Positions 32,821 through 46,400 of a stretch of DNA of 64,000 bases are shown in pieces; position 1 is the stretch's first letter, and each line of letters starts with the position of its first letter. A program made the translations under genes and the position numbers. The DNA comes from Aphanomyces cochlioides (lineage: Eukaryota; Oomycota; Saprolegniomycetes; Saprolegniales; Verrucalvaceae). The stretch lies in NCBI GenBank assembly GCA_019828595.1, contig JAHQRK010000011.1, positions 2,540,001 through 2,604,000 on the forward strand. Reading direction: 5' to 3'. The notes below the pieces were generated by a model. That model worked only from the letters and a program-made list of their open reading frames with translations. It did no database searches and was not told the DNA's origin.

Positions 32821-34308
32821 AAGGCCATGCTTCAATTTATGCATGGTGAAGAAATCAACCCATCCTCCTCTGTCCATGGCCTCCGTTTGATCAAAAAGGA
32901 GATTCTATTCATGCCGAAGAAGTCCGGTGGCTTAGGCCTGCACCATGCACTTGCTTTATGGCAACAACACAACCGCTCTGTCATGATCAGATGCATTCAA
33001 GCCATCACCACCCCACCCCGCAAGTCTGCCATGTCCGCCTGGATTACGCCGGGCTATACTCTCCTCGAGAAGGCTTTTCATCCATGGGGTTCCCCCCGAG
33101 ATCTCCTCTTGGCAAATGGCTCTTCTGCATTCATCAGACAACTGTACAAGAATCCCAATATCACTCCAATGTGGAAAGCCTTATTGAGTAGCTGGTTTGA
33201 ATCCCGCTGGACTCCGTACGGCTGTCCAAATCACATCTCATCTTTGGATGTTCCCCTTTGGCACAACTCGTATCTGCCTGGACTCGAAGACCTATACGAT
33301 CAGTGCTCTACATCGACGCAAGACCAAGCCAATGTATTGGCGTCGCTTCACATCACGAAGTTGTCGCATTTGTTGACTCCGTGTCAGCGAGTTTGGCCAG
33401 CTTCGATCTTGTTCGACAAAATCAACCGTGCCTGCCGCCAAGCCAATTTTGTCCCTCCAACGAAACAATGGATCTCAATCTTGGTGACCAAGTTATCACG
33501 ATTGTTTGAGATTGTTTCTGAAGAGGATGCTCCCGTGTTCCACTTGCCGACGCCAAGCTCTGAATGGATGGAATGGCACTGGATAATTCACCCTGACTCG
33601 AGTCCGATCTTGTTGGCGCTTGCGACTTCGAAATCGGCTAAGACCAGAGCTTCTCCAGCTGTCAGCTCGTCCATCCTTCCTACCAAGCATCTCAACCTGC
33701 CATCCAACTTTTACGAAGACCCCAAGCGCCTTACCCAACTTGCCGCCTTCCTCCAACCCGACCACATTCTCCCTCGATATGGAGAGTTCATTTTCAAGAC
33801 CCTTCTCCGCGCCAACGCCATGCAATATCTGTTTCAGTACCAAGACCCCAAGCCGACGTGTGTCTTCTGTCGTGTCAATGAGACGTACGAGCACTTCCTG
33901 TTCTCTTGTGGATATGGTCAATCTGTTTGGTATTTCTTCAAGGCGATCCAGCGACTGCTCGAGTGTTCCTTTCCGTCCACGTGTCTGGAAATGTTCTACG
34001 AGACGCCCAAGCCGTCCGATGGATACTACATCCGTGGCTATCTGAAGATCTGGCCGATTGTCCGAGCCTGCGTGTATTATCAAATATGGCTCCAACGTGC
34101 CGATCGCACCTTTCGACCCGACCTCACAGCGAAGAGTCCGATGGAAGTTGCCATTCATGCTGCCTCTTTGATCAAGCTACATCTACAACAGCTCCTGGTT
34201 GATCTCCCTCTCAAGAAGGGATACACCAAGGTATTCAATGTGCTCAAGCATCTATCTTCGGACCACTGGTTACGTCAACACATCATTCCTGACAGCGTCG
34301 TTTCATGA
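32821..34308 (+). pseudogene. LINE ORF2 residues ~857-1351 (copy T, 3' part)
   Basis: This is the continuation of T's ORF2 after the nested insertion. 495 codons plus TGA follow the AAKKID cut point, exactly completing 1351 less the two deleted residues. It contains the C-terminal finger C-x2-C-x7-H-x4-C and no break. It shares with F the variants EILFMPKK and FFKAIQ, against EIIFMPKK and FFKTIQ in C. It has its own changes KTRASP and HIIPDSVVS. The frame also reads through 3' UTR of copy F from 32773, which is accidental. Confidence 0.9.
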
Positions 34309-34454
34309 GTGAGCTAACGGCTCACTCACTTCATCTCCTGTTCAATGACCACTTTGCCATATTCTGTTTTCCAAGTTCTATTTATACAGTACGAGGCAAA
34401 TTAGTAAGTCATTAGGGCCTTTGCTCAAAAATAAGGTTAATACAACTCATTTAA
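34309..34454 (+). other. 3' UTR of LINE copy T, longer stop-codon hairpin
   Basis: One base longer than the other 3' UTRs (146 bp). The extra T extends the hairpin to a perfect 9-bp stem that includes the stop codon: TGAGTGAGC (34306-34314), loop TAACG, GCTCACTCA (34320-34328). The loop base also differs (TAACG against TGACG). The end ..CATTTAA meets satellite sequence CCAAGTGGAG. Confidence 0.8.
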
Positions 34455-37400
34455 CCAAGTGGAGAAAAAGTGGCATCGAGATGCAGTTTGTGTATGCTTG
34501 GGACTCTCGCGTGTTGATTTCGGACCAAGTTGGTGCTTGGTCGTCCACCACACGAGCATGACACCTTTCAAACATGCCAGACGTGGCGAGTGGGTGTCTC
34601 GATGGGGTCGAGATGTGCATGTGGCACGTGTGTACCAAGTGGAGAAAAAGTGGCATCGAGATGCAGTTTGTGGGGTATGCTTGGGACTCTCGCGTGTTGA
34701 TTTCGGACCAAGTTGGTGCTTGGTCGTCCACCACACGAGCATGACACCTTTCAAACATGCCAGACGTGGCGAGTGGGTGTCTCGATGGGGTCGAGATGTG
34801 CATGTGGCACGTGTGTACCAAGTGGAGAAAAAGTGGCATCGAGATGCAGTTTGTGGGGTATGCTTGGGACTCTCGCGTGTTGATTTCGGACCAAGTTGGT
34901 GCTTGGTCGTCCACCACACGAGCATGACACCTTTCAAACATGCCAGACGTGGCGAGTGGGTGTCTCGATGGGGTCGAGATGTGCATGTGGCACGTGTGTA
35001 CCAAGTGGAGAAAAAGTGGCATCGAGATGCAGTTTGTGGGGTATGCTTGGGACTCTCGCGTGTTGATTTCGGACCAAGTTGGTGCTTGGTCGTCCACCAC
35101 ACGAGCATGACACCTTTCAAACATGCCAGACGTGGCGAGTGGGTGTCTCGATGGGGTCGAGATGTGCATGTGGCACGTGTGTACCAAGTGGAGAAAAAGT
35201 GGCATCGAGATGCAGTTTGTGGGGTATGCTTGGGACTCTCGCGTGTTGATTTCGGACCAAGTTGGTGCTTGGTCGTCCACCACACGAGCATGACACCTTT
35301 CAAACATGCCAGACGTGGCGAGTGGGTGTCTCGATGGGGTCGAGATGTGCATGTGGCACGTGTGTACCAAGTGGAGAAAAAGTGGCATCGAGATGCAGTT
35401 TGTGGGGTATGCTTGGGACTCTCGCGTGTTGATTTCGGACCAAGTTGGTGCTTGGTCGTCCACCACACGAGCATGACACCTTTCAAACATGCCAGACGTG
35501 GCGAGTGGGTGTCTCGATGGGGTCGAGATGTGCATGTGGCACGTGTGTACCAAGTGGAGAAAAAGTGGCATCGAGATGCAGTTTGTGGGGTATGCTTGGG
35601 ACTCTCGCGTGTTGATTTCGGACCAAGTTGGTGCTTGGTCGTCCACCACACGAGCATGACACCTTTCAAACATGCCAGACGTGGCGAGTGGGTGTCTCGA
35701 TGGGGTCGAGATGTGCATGTGGCACGTGTGTACCAAGTGGAGAAAAAGTGGCATCGAGATGCAGTTTGTGGGGTATGCTTGGGACTCTCGCGTGTTGATT
35801 TCGGACCAAGTTGGTGCTTGGTCGTCCACCACACGAGCATGACACCTTTCAAACATGCCAGACGTGGCGAGTGGGTGTCTCGATGGGGTCGAGATGTGCA
35901 TGTGGCACGTGTGTACCAAGTGGAGAAAAAGTGGCATCGAGATGCAGTTTGTGGGGTATGCTTGGGACTCTCGCGTGTTGATTTCGGACCAAGTTGGTGC
36001 TTGGTCGTCCACCACACGAGCATGACACCTTTCAAACATGCCAGACGTGGCGAGTGGGTGTCTCGATGGGGTCGAGATGTGCATGTGGCACGTGTGTACC
36101 AAGTGGAGAAAAAGTGGCATCGAGATGCAGTTTGTGGGGTATGCTTGGGACTCTCGCGTGTTGATTTCGGACCAAGTTGGTGCTTGGTCGTCCACCACAC
36201 GAGCATGACACCTTTCAAACATGCCAGACGTGGCGAGTGGGTGTCTCGATGGGGTCGAGATGTGCATGTGGCACGTGTGTACCAAGTGGAGAAAAAGTGG
36301 CATCGAGATGCAGTTTGTGGGGTATGCTTGGGACTCTCGCGTGTTGATTTCGGACCAAGTTGGTGCTTGGTCGTCCACCACACGAGCATGACACCTTTCA
36401 AACATGCCAGACGTGGCGAGTGGGTGTCTCGATGGGGTCGAGATGTGCATGTGGCACGTGTGTACCAAGTGGAGAAAAAGTGGCATCGAGATGCAGTTTG
36501 TGGGGTATGCTTGGGACTCTCGCGTGTTGATTTCGGACCAAGTTGGTGCTTGGTCGTCCACCACACGAGCATGACACCTTTCAAACATGCCAGACGTGGC
36601 GAGTGGGTGTCTCGATGGGGTCGAGATGTGCATGTGGCACGTGTGTACCAAGTGGAGAAAAAGTGGCATCGAGATGCAGTTTGTGGGGTATGCTTGGGAC
36701 TCTCGCGTGTTGATTTCGGACCAAGTTGGTGCTTGGTCGTCCACCACACGAGCATGACACCTTTCAAACATGCCAGACGTGGCGAGTGGGTGTCTCGATG
36801 GGGTCGAGATGTGCATGTGGCACGTGTGTACCAAGTGGAGAAAAAGTGGCATCGAGATGCAGTTTGTGGGGTATGCTTGGGACTCTCGCGTGTTGATTTC
36901 GGACCAAGTTGGTGCTTGGTCGTCCACCACACGAGCATGACACCTTTCAAACATGCCAGACGTGGCGAGTGGGTGTCTCGATGGGGTCGAGATGTGCATG
37001 TGGCACGTGTGTACCAAGTGGAGAAAAAGTGGCATCGAGATGCAGTTTGTGGGGTATGCTTGGGACTCTCGCGTGTTGATTTCGGACCAAGTTGGTGCTT
37101 GGTCGTCCACCACACGAGCATGACACCTTTCAAACATGCCAGACGTGGCGAGTGGGTGTCTCGATGGGGTCGAGATGTGCATGTGGCACGTGTGTACCAA
37201 GTGGAGAAAAAGTGGCATCGAGATGCAGTTTGTGGGGTATGCTTGGGACTCTCGCGTGTTGATTTCGGACCAAGTTGGTGCTTGGTCGTCCACCACACGA
37301 GCATGACACCTTTCAAACATGCCAGACGTGGCGAGTGGGTGTCTCGATGGGGTCGAGATGTGCATGTGGCACGTGTGTACCAAGTGGAGAAAAAGTGGCA

Positions 37401-40400
37401 TCGAGATGCAGTTTGTGGGGTATGCTTGGGACTCTCGCGTGTTGATTTCGGACCAAGTTGGTGCTTGGTCGTCCACCACACGAGCATGACACCTTTCAAA
37501 CATGCCAGACGTGGCGAGTGGGTGTCTCGATGGGGTCGAGATGTGCATGTGGCACGTGTGTACCAAGTGGAGAAAAAGTGGCATCGAGATGCAGTTTGTG
37601 GGGTATGCTTGGGACTCTCGCGTGTTGATTTCGGACCAAGTTGGTGCTTGGTCGTCCACCACACGAGCATGACACCTTTCAAACATGCCAGACGTGGCGA
37701 GTGGGTGTCTCGATGGGGTCGAGATGTGCATGTGGCACGTGTGTACCAAGTGGAGAAAAAGTGGCATCGAGATGCAGTTTGTGGGGTATGCTTGGGACTC
37801 TCGCGTGTTGATTTCGGACCAAGTTGGTGCTTGGTCGTCCACCACACGAGCATGACACCTTTCAAACATGCCAGACGTGGCGAGTGGGTGTCTCGATGGG
37901 GTCGAGATGTGCATGTGGCACGTGTGTACCAAGTGGAGAAAAAGTGGCATCGAGATGCAGTTTGTGGGGTATGCTTGGGACTCTCGCGTGTTGATTTCGG
38001 ACCAAGTTGGTGCTTGGTCGTCCACCACACGAGCATGACACCTTTCAAACATGCCAGACGTGGCGAGTGGGTGTCTCGATGGGGTCGAGATGTGCATGTG
38101 GCACGTGTGTACCAAGTGGAGAAAAAGTGGCATCGAGATGCAGTTTGTGGGGTATGCTTGGGACTCTCGCGTGTTGATTTCGGACCAAGTTGGTGCTTGG
38201 TCGTCCACCACACGAGCATGACACCTTTCAAACATGCCAGACGTGGCGAGTGGGTGTCTCGATGGGGTCGAGATGTGCATGTGGCACGTGTGTACCAAGT
38301 GGAGAAAAAGTGGCATCGAGATGCAGTTTGTGGGGTATGCTTGGGACTCTCGCGTGTTGATTTCGGACCAAGTTGGTGCTTGGTCGTCCACCACACGAGC
38401 ATGACACCTTTCAAACATGCCAGACGTGGCGAGTGGGTGTCTCGATGGGGTCGAGATGTGCATGTGGCACGTGTGTACCAAGTGGAGAAAAAGTGGCATC
38501 GAGATGCAGTTTGTGGGGTATGCTTGGGACTCTCGCGTGTTGATTTCGGACCAAGTTGGTGCTTGGTCGTCCACCACACGAGCATGACACCTTTCAAACA
38601 TGCCAGACGTGGCGAGTGGGTGTCTCGATGGGGTCGAGATGTGCATGTGGCACGTGTGTACCAAGTGGAGAAAAAGTGGCATCGAGATGCAGTTTGTGGG
38701 GTATGCTTGGGACTCTCGCGTGTTGATTTCGGACCAAGTTGGTGCTTGGTCGTCCACCACACGAGCATGACACCTTTCAAACATGCCAGACGTGGCGAGT
38801 GGGTGTCTCGATGGGGTCGAGATGTGCATGTGGCACGTGTGTACCAAGTGGAGAAAAAGTGGCATCGAGATGCAGTTTGTGGGGTATGCTTGGGACTCTC
38901 GCGTGTTGATTTCGGACCAAGTTGGTGCTTGGTCGTCCACCACACGAGCATGACACCTTTCAAACATGCCAGACGTGGCGAGTGGGTGTCTCGATGGGGT
39001 CGAGATGTGCATGTGGCACGTGTGTACCAAGTGGAGAAAAAGTGGCATCGAGATGCAGTTTGTGGGGTATGCTTGGGACTCTCGCGTGTTGATTTCGGAC
39101 CAAGTTGGTGCTTGGTCGTCCACCACACGAGCATGACACCTTTCAAACATGCCAGACGTGGCGAGTGGGTGTCTCGATGGGGTCGAGATGTGCATGTGGC
39201 ACGTGTGTACCAAGTGGAGAAAAAGTGGCATCGAGATGCAGTTTGTGGGGTATGCTTGGGACTCTCGCGTGTTGATTTCGGACCAAGTTGGTGCTTGGTC
39301 GTCCACCACACGAGCATGACACCTTTCAAACATGCCAGACGTGGCGAGTGGGTGTCTCGATGGGGTCGAGATGTGCATGTGGCACGTGTGTACCAAGTGG
39401 AGAAAAAGTGGCATCGAGATGCAGTTTGTGGGGTATGCTTGGGACTCTCGCGTGTTGATTTCGGACCAAGTTGGTGCTTGGTCGTCCACCACACGAGCAT
39501 GACACCTTTCAAACATGCCAGACGTGGCGAGTGGGTGTCTCGATGGGGTCGAGATGTGCATGTGGCACGTGTGTACCAAGTGGAGAAAAAGTGGCATCGA
39601 GATGCAGTTTGTGGGGTATGCTTGGGACTCTCGCGTGTTGATTTCGGACCAAGTTGGTGCTTGGTCGTCCACCACACGAGCATGACACCTTTCAAACATG
39701 CCAGACGTGGCGAGTGGGTGTCTCGATGGGGTCGAGATGTGCATGTGGCACGTGTGTACCAAGTGGAGAAAAAGTGGCATCGAGATGCAGTTTGTGGGGT
39801 ATGCTTGGGACTCTCGCGTGTTGATTTCGGACCAAGTTGGTGCTTGGTCGTCCACCACACGAGCATGACACCTTTCAAACATGCCAGACGTGGCGAGTGG
39901 GTGTCTCGATGGGGTCGAGATGTGCATGTGGCACGTGTGTACCAAGTGGAGAAAAAGTGGCATCGAGATGCAGTTTGTGGGGTATGCTTGGGACTCTCGC
40001 GTGTTGATTTCGGACCAAGTTGGTGCTTGGTCGTCCACCACACGAGCATGACACCTTTCAAACATGCCAGACGTGGCGAGTGGGTGTCTCGATGGGGTCG
40101 AGATGTGCATGTGGCACGTGTGTACCAAGTGGAGAAAAAGTGGCATCGAGATGCAGTTTGTGGGGTATGCTTGGGACTCTCGCGTGTTGATTTCGGACCA
40201 AGTTGGTGCTTGGTCGTCCACCACACGAGCATGACACCTTTCAAACATGCCAGACGTGGCGAGTGGGTGTCTCGATGGGGTCGAGATGTGCATGTGGCAC
40301 GTGTGTACCAAGTGGAGAAAAAGTGGCATCGAGATGCAGTTTGTGGGGTATGCTTGGGACTCTCGCGTGTTGATTTCGGACCAAGTTGGTGCTTGGTCGT

Positions 40401-43400
40401 CCACCACACGAGCATGACACCTTTCAAACATGCCAGACGTGGCGAGTGGGTGTCTCGATGGGGTCGAGATGTGCATGTGGCACGTGTGTACCAAGTGGAG
40501 AAAAAGTGGCATCGAGATGCAGTTTGTGGGGTATGCTTGGGACTCTCGCGTGTTGATTTCGGACCAAGTTGGTGCTTGGTCGTCCACCACACGAGCATGA
40601 CACCTTTCAAACATGCCAGACGTGGCGAGTGGGTGTCTCGATGGGGTCGAGATGTGCATGTGGCACGTGTGTACCAAGTGGAGAAAAAGTGGCATCGAGA
40701 TGCAGTTTGTGGGGTATGCTTGGGACTCTCGCGTGTTGATTTCGGACCAAGTTGGTGCTTGGTCGTCCACCACACGAGCATGACACCTTTCAAACATGCC
40801 AGACGTGGCGAGTGGGTGTCTCGATGGGGTCGAGATGTGCATGTGGCACGTGTGTACCAAGTGGAGAAAAAGTGGCATCGAGATGCAGTTTGTGGGGTAT
40901 GCTTGGGACTCTCGCGTGTTGATTTCGGACCAAGTTGGTGCTTGGTCGTCCACCACACGAGCATGACACCTTTCAAACATGCCAGACGTGGCGAGTGGGT
41001 GTCTCGATGGGGTCGAGATGTGCATGTGGCACGTGTGTACCAAGTGGAGAAAAAGTGGCATCGAGATGCAGTTTGTGGGGTATGCTTGGGACTCTCGCGT
41101 GTTGATTTCGGACCAAGTTGGTGCTTGGTCGTCCACCACACGAGCATGACACCTTTCAAACATGCCAGACGTGGCGAGTGGGTGTCTCGATGGGGTCGAG
41201 ATGTGCATGTGGCACGTGTGTACCAAGTGGAGAAAAAGTGGCATCGAGATGCAGTTTGTGGGGTATGCTTGGGACTCTCGCGTGTTGATTTCGGACCAAG
41301 TTGGTGCTTGGTCGTCCACCACACGAGCATGACACCTTTCAAACATGCCAGACGTGGCGAGTGGGTGTCTCGATGGGGTCGAGATGTGCATGTGGCACGT
41401 GTGTACCAAGTGGAGAAAAAGTGGCATCGAGATGCAGTTTGTGGGGTATGCTTGGGACTCTCGCGTGTTGATTTCGGACCAAGTTGGTGCTTGGTCGTCC
41501 ACCACACGAGCATGACACCTTTCAAACATGCCAGACGTGGCGAGTGGGTGTCTCGATGGGGTCGAGATGTGCATGTGGCACGTGTGTACCAAGTGGAGAA
41601 AAAGTGGCATCGAGATGCAGTTTGTGGGGTATGCTTGGGACTCTCGCGTGTTGATTTCGGACCAAGTTGGTGCTTGGTCGTCCACCACACGAGCATGACA
41701 CCTTTCAAACATGCCAGACGTGGCGAGTGGGTGTCTCGATGGGGTCGAGATGTGCATGTGGCACGTGTGTACCAAGTGGAGAAAAAGTGGCATCGAGATG
41801 CAGTTTGTGGGGTATGCTTGGGACTCTCGCGTGTTGATTTCGGACCAAGTTGGTGCTTGGTCGTCCACCACACGAGCATGACACCTTTCAAACATGCCAG
41901 ACGTGGCGAGTGGGTGTCTCGATGGGGTCGAGATGTGCATGTGGCACGTGTGTACCAAGTGGAGAAAAAGTGGCATCGAGATGCAGTTTGTGGGGTATGC
42001 TTGGGACTCTCGCGTGTTGATTTCGGACCAAGTTGGTGCTTGGTCGTCCACCACACGAGCATGACACCTTTCAAACATGCCAGACGTGGCGAGTGGGTGT
42101 CTCGATGGGGTCGAGATGTGCATGTGGCACGTGTGTACCAAGTGGAGAAAAAGTGGCATCGAGATGCAGTTTGTGGGGTATGCTTGGGACTCTCGCGTGT
42201 TGATTTCGGACCAAGTTGGTGCTTGGTCGTCCACCACACGAGCATGACACCTTTCAAACATGCCAGACGTGGCGAGTGGGTGTCTCGATGGGGTCGAGAT
42301 GTGCATGTGGCACGTGTGTACCAAGTGGAGAAAAAGTGGCATCGAGATGCAGTTTGTGGGGTATGCTTGGGACTCTCGCGTGTTGATTTCGGACCAAGTT
42401 GGTGCTTGGTCGTCCACCACACGAGCATGACACCTTTCAAACATGCCAGACGTGGCGAGTGGGTGTCTCGATGGGGTCGAGATGTGCATGTGGCACGTGT
42501 GTACCAAGTGGAGAAAAAGTGGCATCGAGATGCAGTTTGTGGGGTATGCTTGGGACTCTCGCGTGTTGATTTCGGACCAAGTTGGTGCTTGGTCGTCCAC
42601 CACACGAGCATGACACCTTTCAAACATGCCAGACGTGGCGAGTGGGTGTCTCGATGGGGTCGAGATGTGCATGTGGCACGTGTGTACCAAGTGGAGAAAA
42701 AGTGGCATCGAGATGCAGTTTGTGGGGTATGCTTGGGACTCTCGCGTGTTGATTTCGGACCAAGTTGGTGCTTGGTCGTCCACCACACGAGCATGACACC
42801 TTTCAAACATGCCAGACGTGGCGAGTGGGTGTCTCGATGGGGTCGAGATGTGCATGTGGCACGTGTGTACCAAGTGGAGAAAAAGTGGCATCGAGATGCA
42901 GTTTGTGGGGTATGCTTGGGACTCTCGCGTGTTGATTTCGGACCAAGTTGGTGCTTGGTCGTCCACCACACGAGCATGACACCTTTCAAACATGCCAGAC
43001 GTGGCGAGTGGGTGTCTCGATGGGGTCGAGATGTGCATGTGGCACGTGTGTACCAAGTGGAGAAAAAGTGGCATCGAGATGCAGTTTGTGGGGTATGCTT
43101 GGGACTCTCGCGTGTTGATTTCGGACCAAGTTGGTGCTTGGTCGTCCACCACACGAGCATGACACCTTTCAAACATGCCAGACGTGGCGAGTGGGTGTCT
43201 CGATGGGGTCGAGATGTGCATGTGGCACGTGTGTACCAAGTGGAGAAAAAGTGGCATCGAGATGCAGTTTGTGGGGTATGCTTGGGACTCTCGCGTGTTG
43301 ATTTCGGACCAAGTTGGTGCTTGGTCGTCCACCACACGAGCATGACACCTTTCAAACATGCCAGACGTGGCGAGTGGGTGTCTCGATGGGGTCGAGATGT

Positions 43401-46400
43401 GCATGTGGCACGTGTGTACCAAGTGGAGAAAAAGTGGCATCGAGATGCAGTTTGTGGGGTATGCTTGGGACTCTCGCGTGTTGATTTCGGACCAAGTTGG
43501 TGCTTGGTCGTCCACCACACGAGCATGACACCTTTCAAACATGCCAGACGTGGCGAGTGGGTGTCTCGATGGGGTCGAGATGTGCATGTGGCACGTGTGT
43601 ACCAAGTGGAGAAAAAGTGGCATCGAGATGCAGTTTGTGGGGTATGCTTGGGACTCTCGCGTGTTGATTTCGGACCAAGTTGGTGCTTGGTCGTCCACCA
43701 CACGAGCATGACACCTTTCAAACATGCCAGACGTGGCGAGTGGGTGTCTCGATGGGGTCGAGATGTGCATGTGGCACGTGTGTACCAAGTGGAGAAAAAG
43801 TGGCATCGAGATGCAGTTTGTGGGGTATGCTTGGGACTCTCGCGTGTTGATTTCGGACCAAGTTGGTGCTTGGTCGTCCACCACACGAGCATGACACCTT
43901 TCAAACATGCCAGACGTGGCGAGTGGGTGTCTCGATGGGGTCGAGATGTGCATGTGGCACGTGTGTACCAAGTGGAGAAAAAGTGGCATCGAGATGCAGT
44001 TTGTGGGGTATGCTTGGGACTCTCGCGTGTTGATTTCGGACCAAGTTGGTGCTTGGTCGTCCACCACACGAGCATGACACCTTTCAAACATGCCAGACGT
44101 GGCGAGTGGGTGTCTCGATGGGGTCGAGATGTGCATGTGGCACGTGTGTACCAAGTGGAGAAAAAGTGGCATCGAGATGCAGTTTGTGGGGTATGCTTGG
44201 GACTCTCGCGTGTTGATTTCGGACCAAGTTGGTGCTTGGTCGTCCACCACACGAGCATGACACCTTTCAAACATGCCAGACGTGGCGAGTGGGTGTCTCG
44301 ATGGGGTCGAGATGTGCATGTGGCACGTGTGTACCAAGTGGAGAAAAAGTGGCATCGAGATGCAGTTTGTGGGGTATGCTTGGGACTCTCGCGTGTTGAT
44401 TTCGGACCAAGTTGGTGCTTGGTCGTCCACCACACGAGCATGACACCTTTCAAACATGCCAGACGTGGCGAGTGGGTGTCTCGATGGGGTCGAGATGTGC
44501 ATGTGGCACGTGTGTACCAAGTGGAGAAAAAGTGGCATCGAGATGCAGTTTGTGGGGTATGCTTGGGACTCTCGCGTGTTGATTTCGGACCAAGTTGGTG
44601 CTTGGTCGTCCACCACACGAGCATGACACCTTTCAAACATGCCAGACGTGGCGAGTGGGTGTCTCGATGGGGTCGAGATGTGCATGTGGCACGTGTGTAC
44701 CAAGTGGAGAAAAAGTGGCATCGAGATGCAGTTTGTGGGGTATGCTTGGGACTCTCGCGTGTTGATTTCGGACCAAGTTGGTGCTTGGTCGTCCACCACA
44801 CGAGCATGACACCTTTCAAACATGCCAGACGTGGCGAGTGGGTGTCTCGATGGGGTCGAGATGTGCATGTGGCACGTGTGTACCAAGTGGAGAAAAAGTG
44901 GCATCGAGATGCAGTTTGTGGGGTATGCTTGGGACTCTCGCGTGTTGATTTCGGACCAAGTTGGTGCTTGGTCGTCCACCACACGAGCATGACACCTTTC
45001 AAACATGCCAGACGTGGCGAGTGGGTGTCTCGATGGGGTCGAGATGTGCATGTGGCACGTGTGTACCAAGTGGAGAAAAAGTGGCATCGAGATGCAGTTT
45101 GTGGGGTATGCTTGGGACTCTCGCGTGTTGATTTCGGACCAAGTTGGTGCTTGGTCGTCCACCACACGAGCATGACACCTTTCAAACATGCCAGACGTGG
45201 CGAGTGGGTGTCTCGATGGGGTCGAGATGTGCATGTGGCACGTGTGTACCAAGTGGAGAAAAAGTGGCATCGAGATGCAGTTTGTGGGGTATGCTTGGGA
45301 CTCTCGCGTGTTGATTTCGGACCAAGTTGGTGCTTGGTCGTCCACCACACGAGCATGACACCTTTCAAACATGCCAGACGTGGCGAGTGGGTGTCTCGAT
45401 GGGGTCGAGATGTGCATGTGGCACGTGTGTACCAAGTGGAGAAAAAGTGGCATCGAGATGCAGTTTGTGGGGTATGCTTGGGACTCTCGCGTGTTGATTT
45501 CGGACCAAGTTGGTGCTTGGTCGTCCACCACACGAGCATGACACCTTTCAAACATGCCAGACGTGGCGAGTGGGTGTCTCGATGGGGTCGAGATGTGCAT
45601 GTGGCACGTGTGTACCAAGTGGAGAAAAAGTGGCATCGAGATGCAGTTTGTGGGGTATGCTTGGGACTCTCGCGTGTTGATTTCGGACCAAGTTGGTGCT
45701 TGGTCGTCCACCACACGAGCATGACACCTTTCAAACATGCCAGACGTGGCGAGTGGGTGTCTCGATGGGGTCGAGATGTGCATGTGGCACGTGTGTACCA
45801 AGTGGAGAAAAAGTGGCATCGAGATGCAGTTTGTGGGGTATGCTTGGGACTCTCGCGTGTTGATTTCGGACCAAGTTGGTGCTTGGTCGTCCACCACACG
45901 AGCATGACACCTTTCAAACATGCCAGACGTGGCGAGTGGGTGTCTCGATGGGGTCGAGATGTGCATGTGGCACGTGTGTACCAAGTGGAGAAAAAGTGGC
46001 ATCGAGATGCAGTTTGTGGGGTATGCTTGGGACTCTCGCGTGTTGATTTCGGACCAAGTTGGTGCTTGGTCGTCCACCACACGAGCATGACACCTTTCAA
46101 ACATGCCAGACGTGGCGAGTGGGTGTCTCGATGGGGTCGAGATGTGCATGTGGCACGTGTGTACCAAGTGGAGAAAAAGTGGCATCGAGATGCAGTTTGT
46201 GGGGTATGCTTGGGACTCTCGCGTGTTGATTTCGGACCAAGTTGGTGCTTGGTCGTCCACCACACGAGCATGACACCTTTCAAACATGCCAGACGTGGCG
46301 AGTGGGTGTCTCGATGGGGTCGAGATGTGCATGTGGCACGTGTGTACCAAGTGGAGAAAAAGTGGCATCGAGATGCAGTTTGTGGGGTATGCTTGGGACT

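Larger units (their letters stand above)
1893..34454 (+). mobile_element. LINE copy T, 5'-inverted, interrupted by two nested insertions
   Basis: T is one insertion now split in four. Its 5' part is inverted and lies at 1893-2767 and 14258-14965. Its sense body lies at 14966-19653 and 32821-34454. The inverted part runs from ORF1 codon 503 back to the exact 5' terminus; the sense part starts at ORF1 codon 331, so codons 331-503 are present in both orientations. This is the product expected of twin priming, here with overlap rather than deletion. The left junction shows CCA shared between copy A's end and the ORF1 complement. Copies X (2768-14257) and E/F (19654-32806) are nested in it. No 14-bp target duplication flanks T itself: CCAAGTGGAGAAAA on the right is not found on the left. 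Confidence 0.82.

Noticed and set aside
1..34454. LTR retrotransposon or viral integration
   Set aside because: There are no long terminal repeats, protease, integrase or capsid motifs; EEP endonuclease plus RT and target duplications define a LINE.
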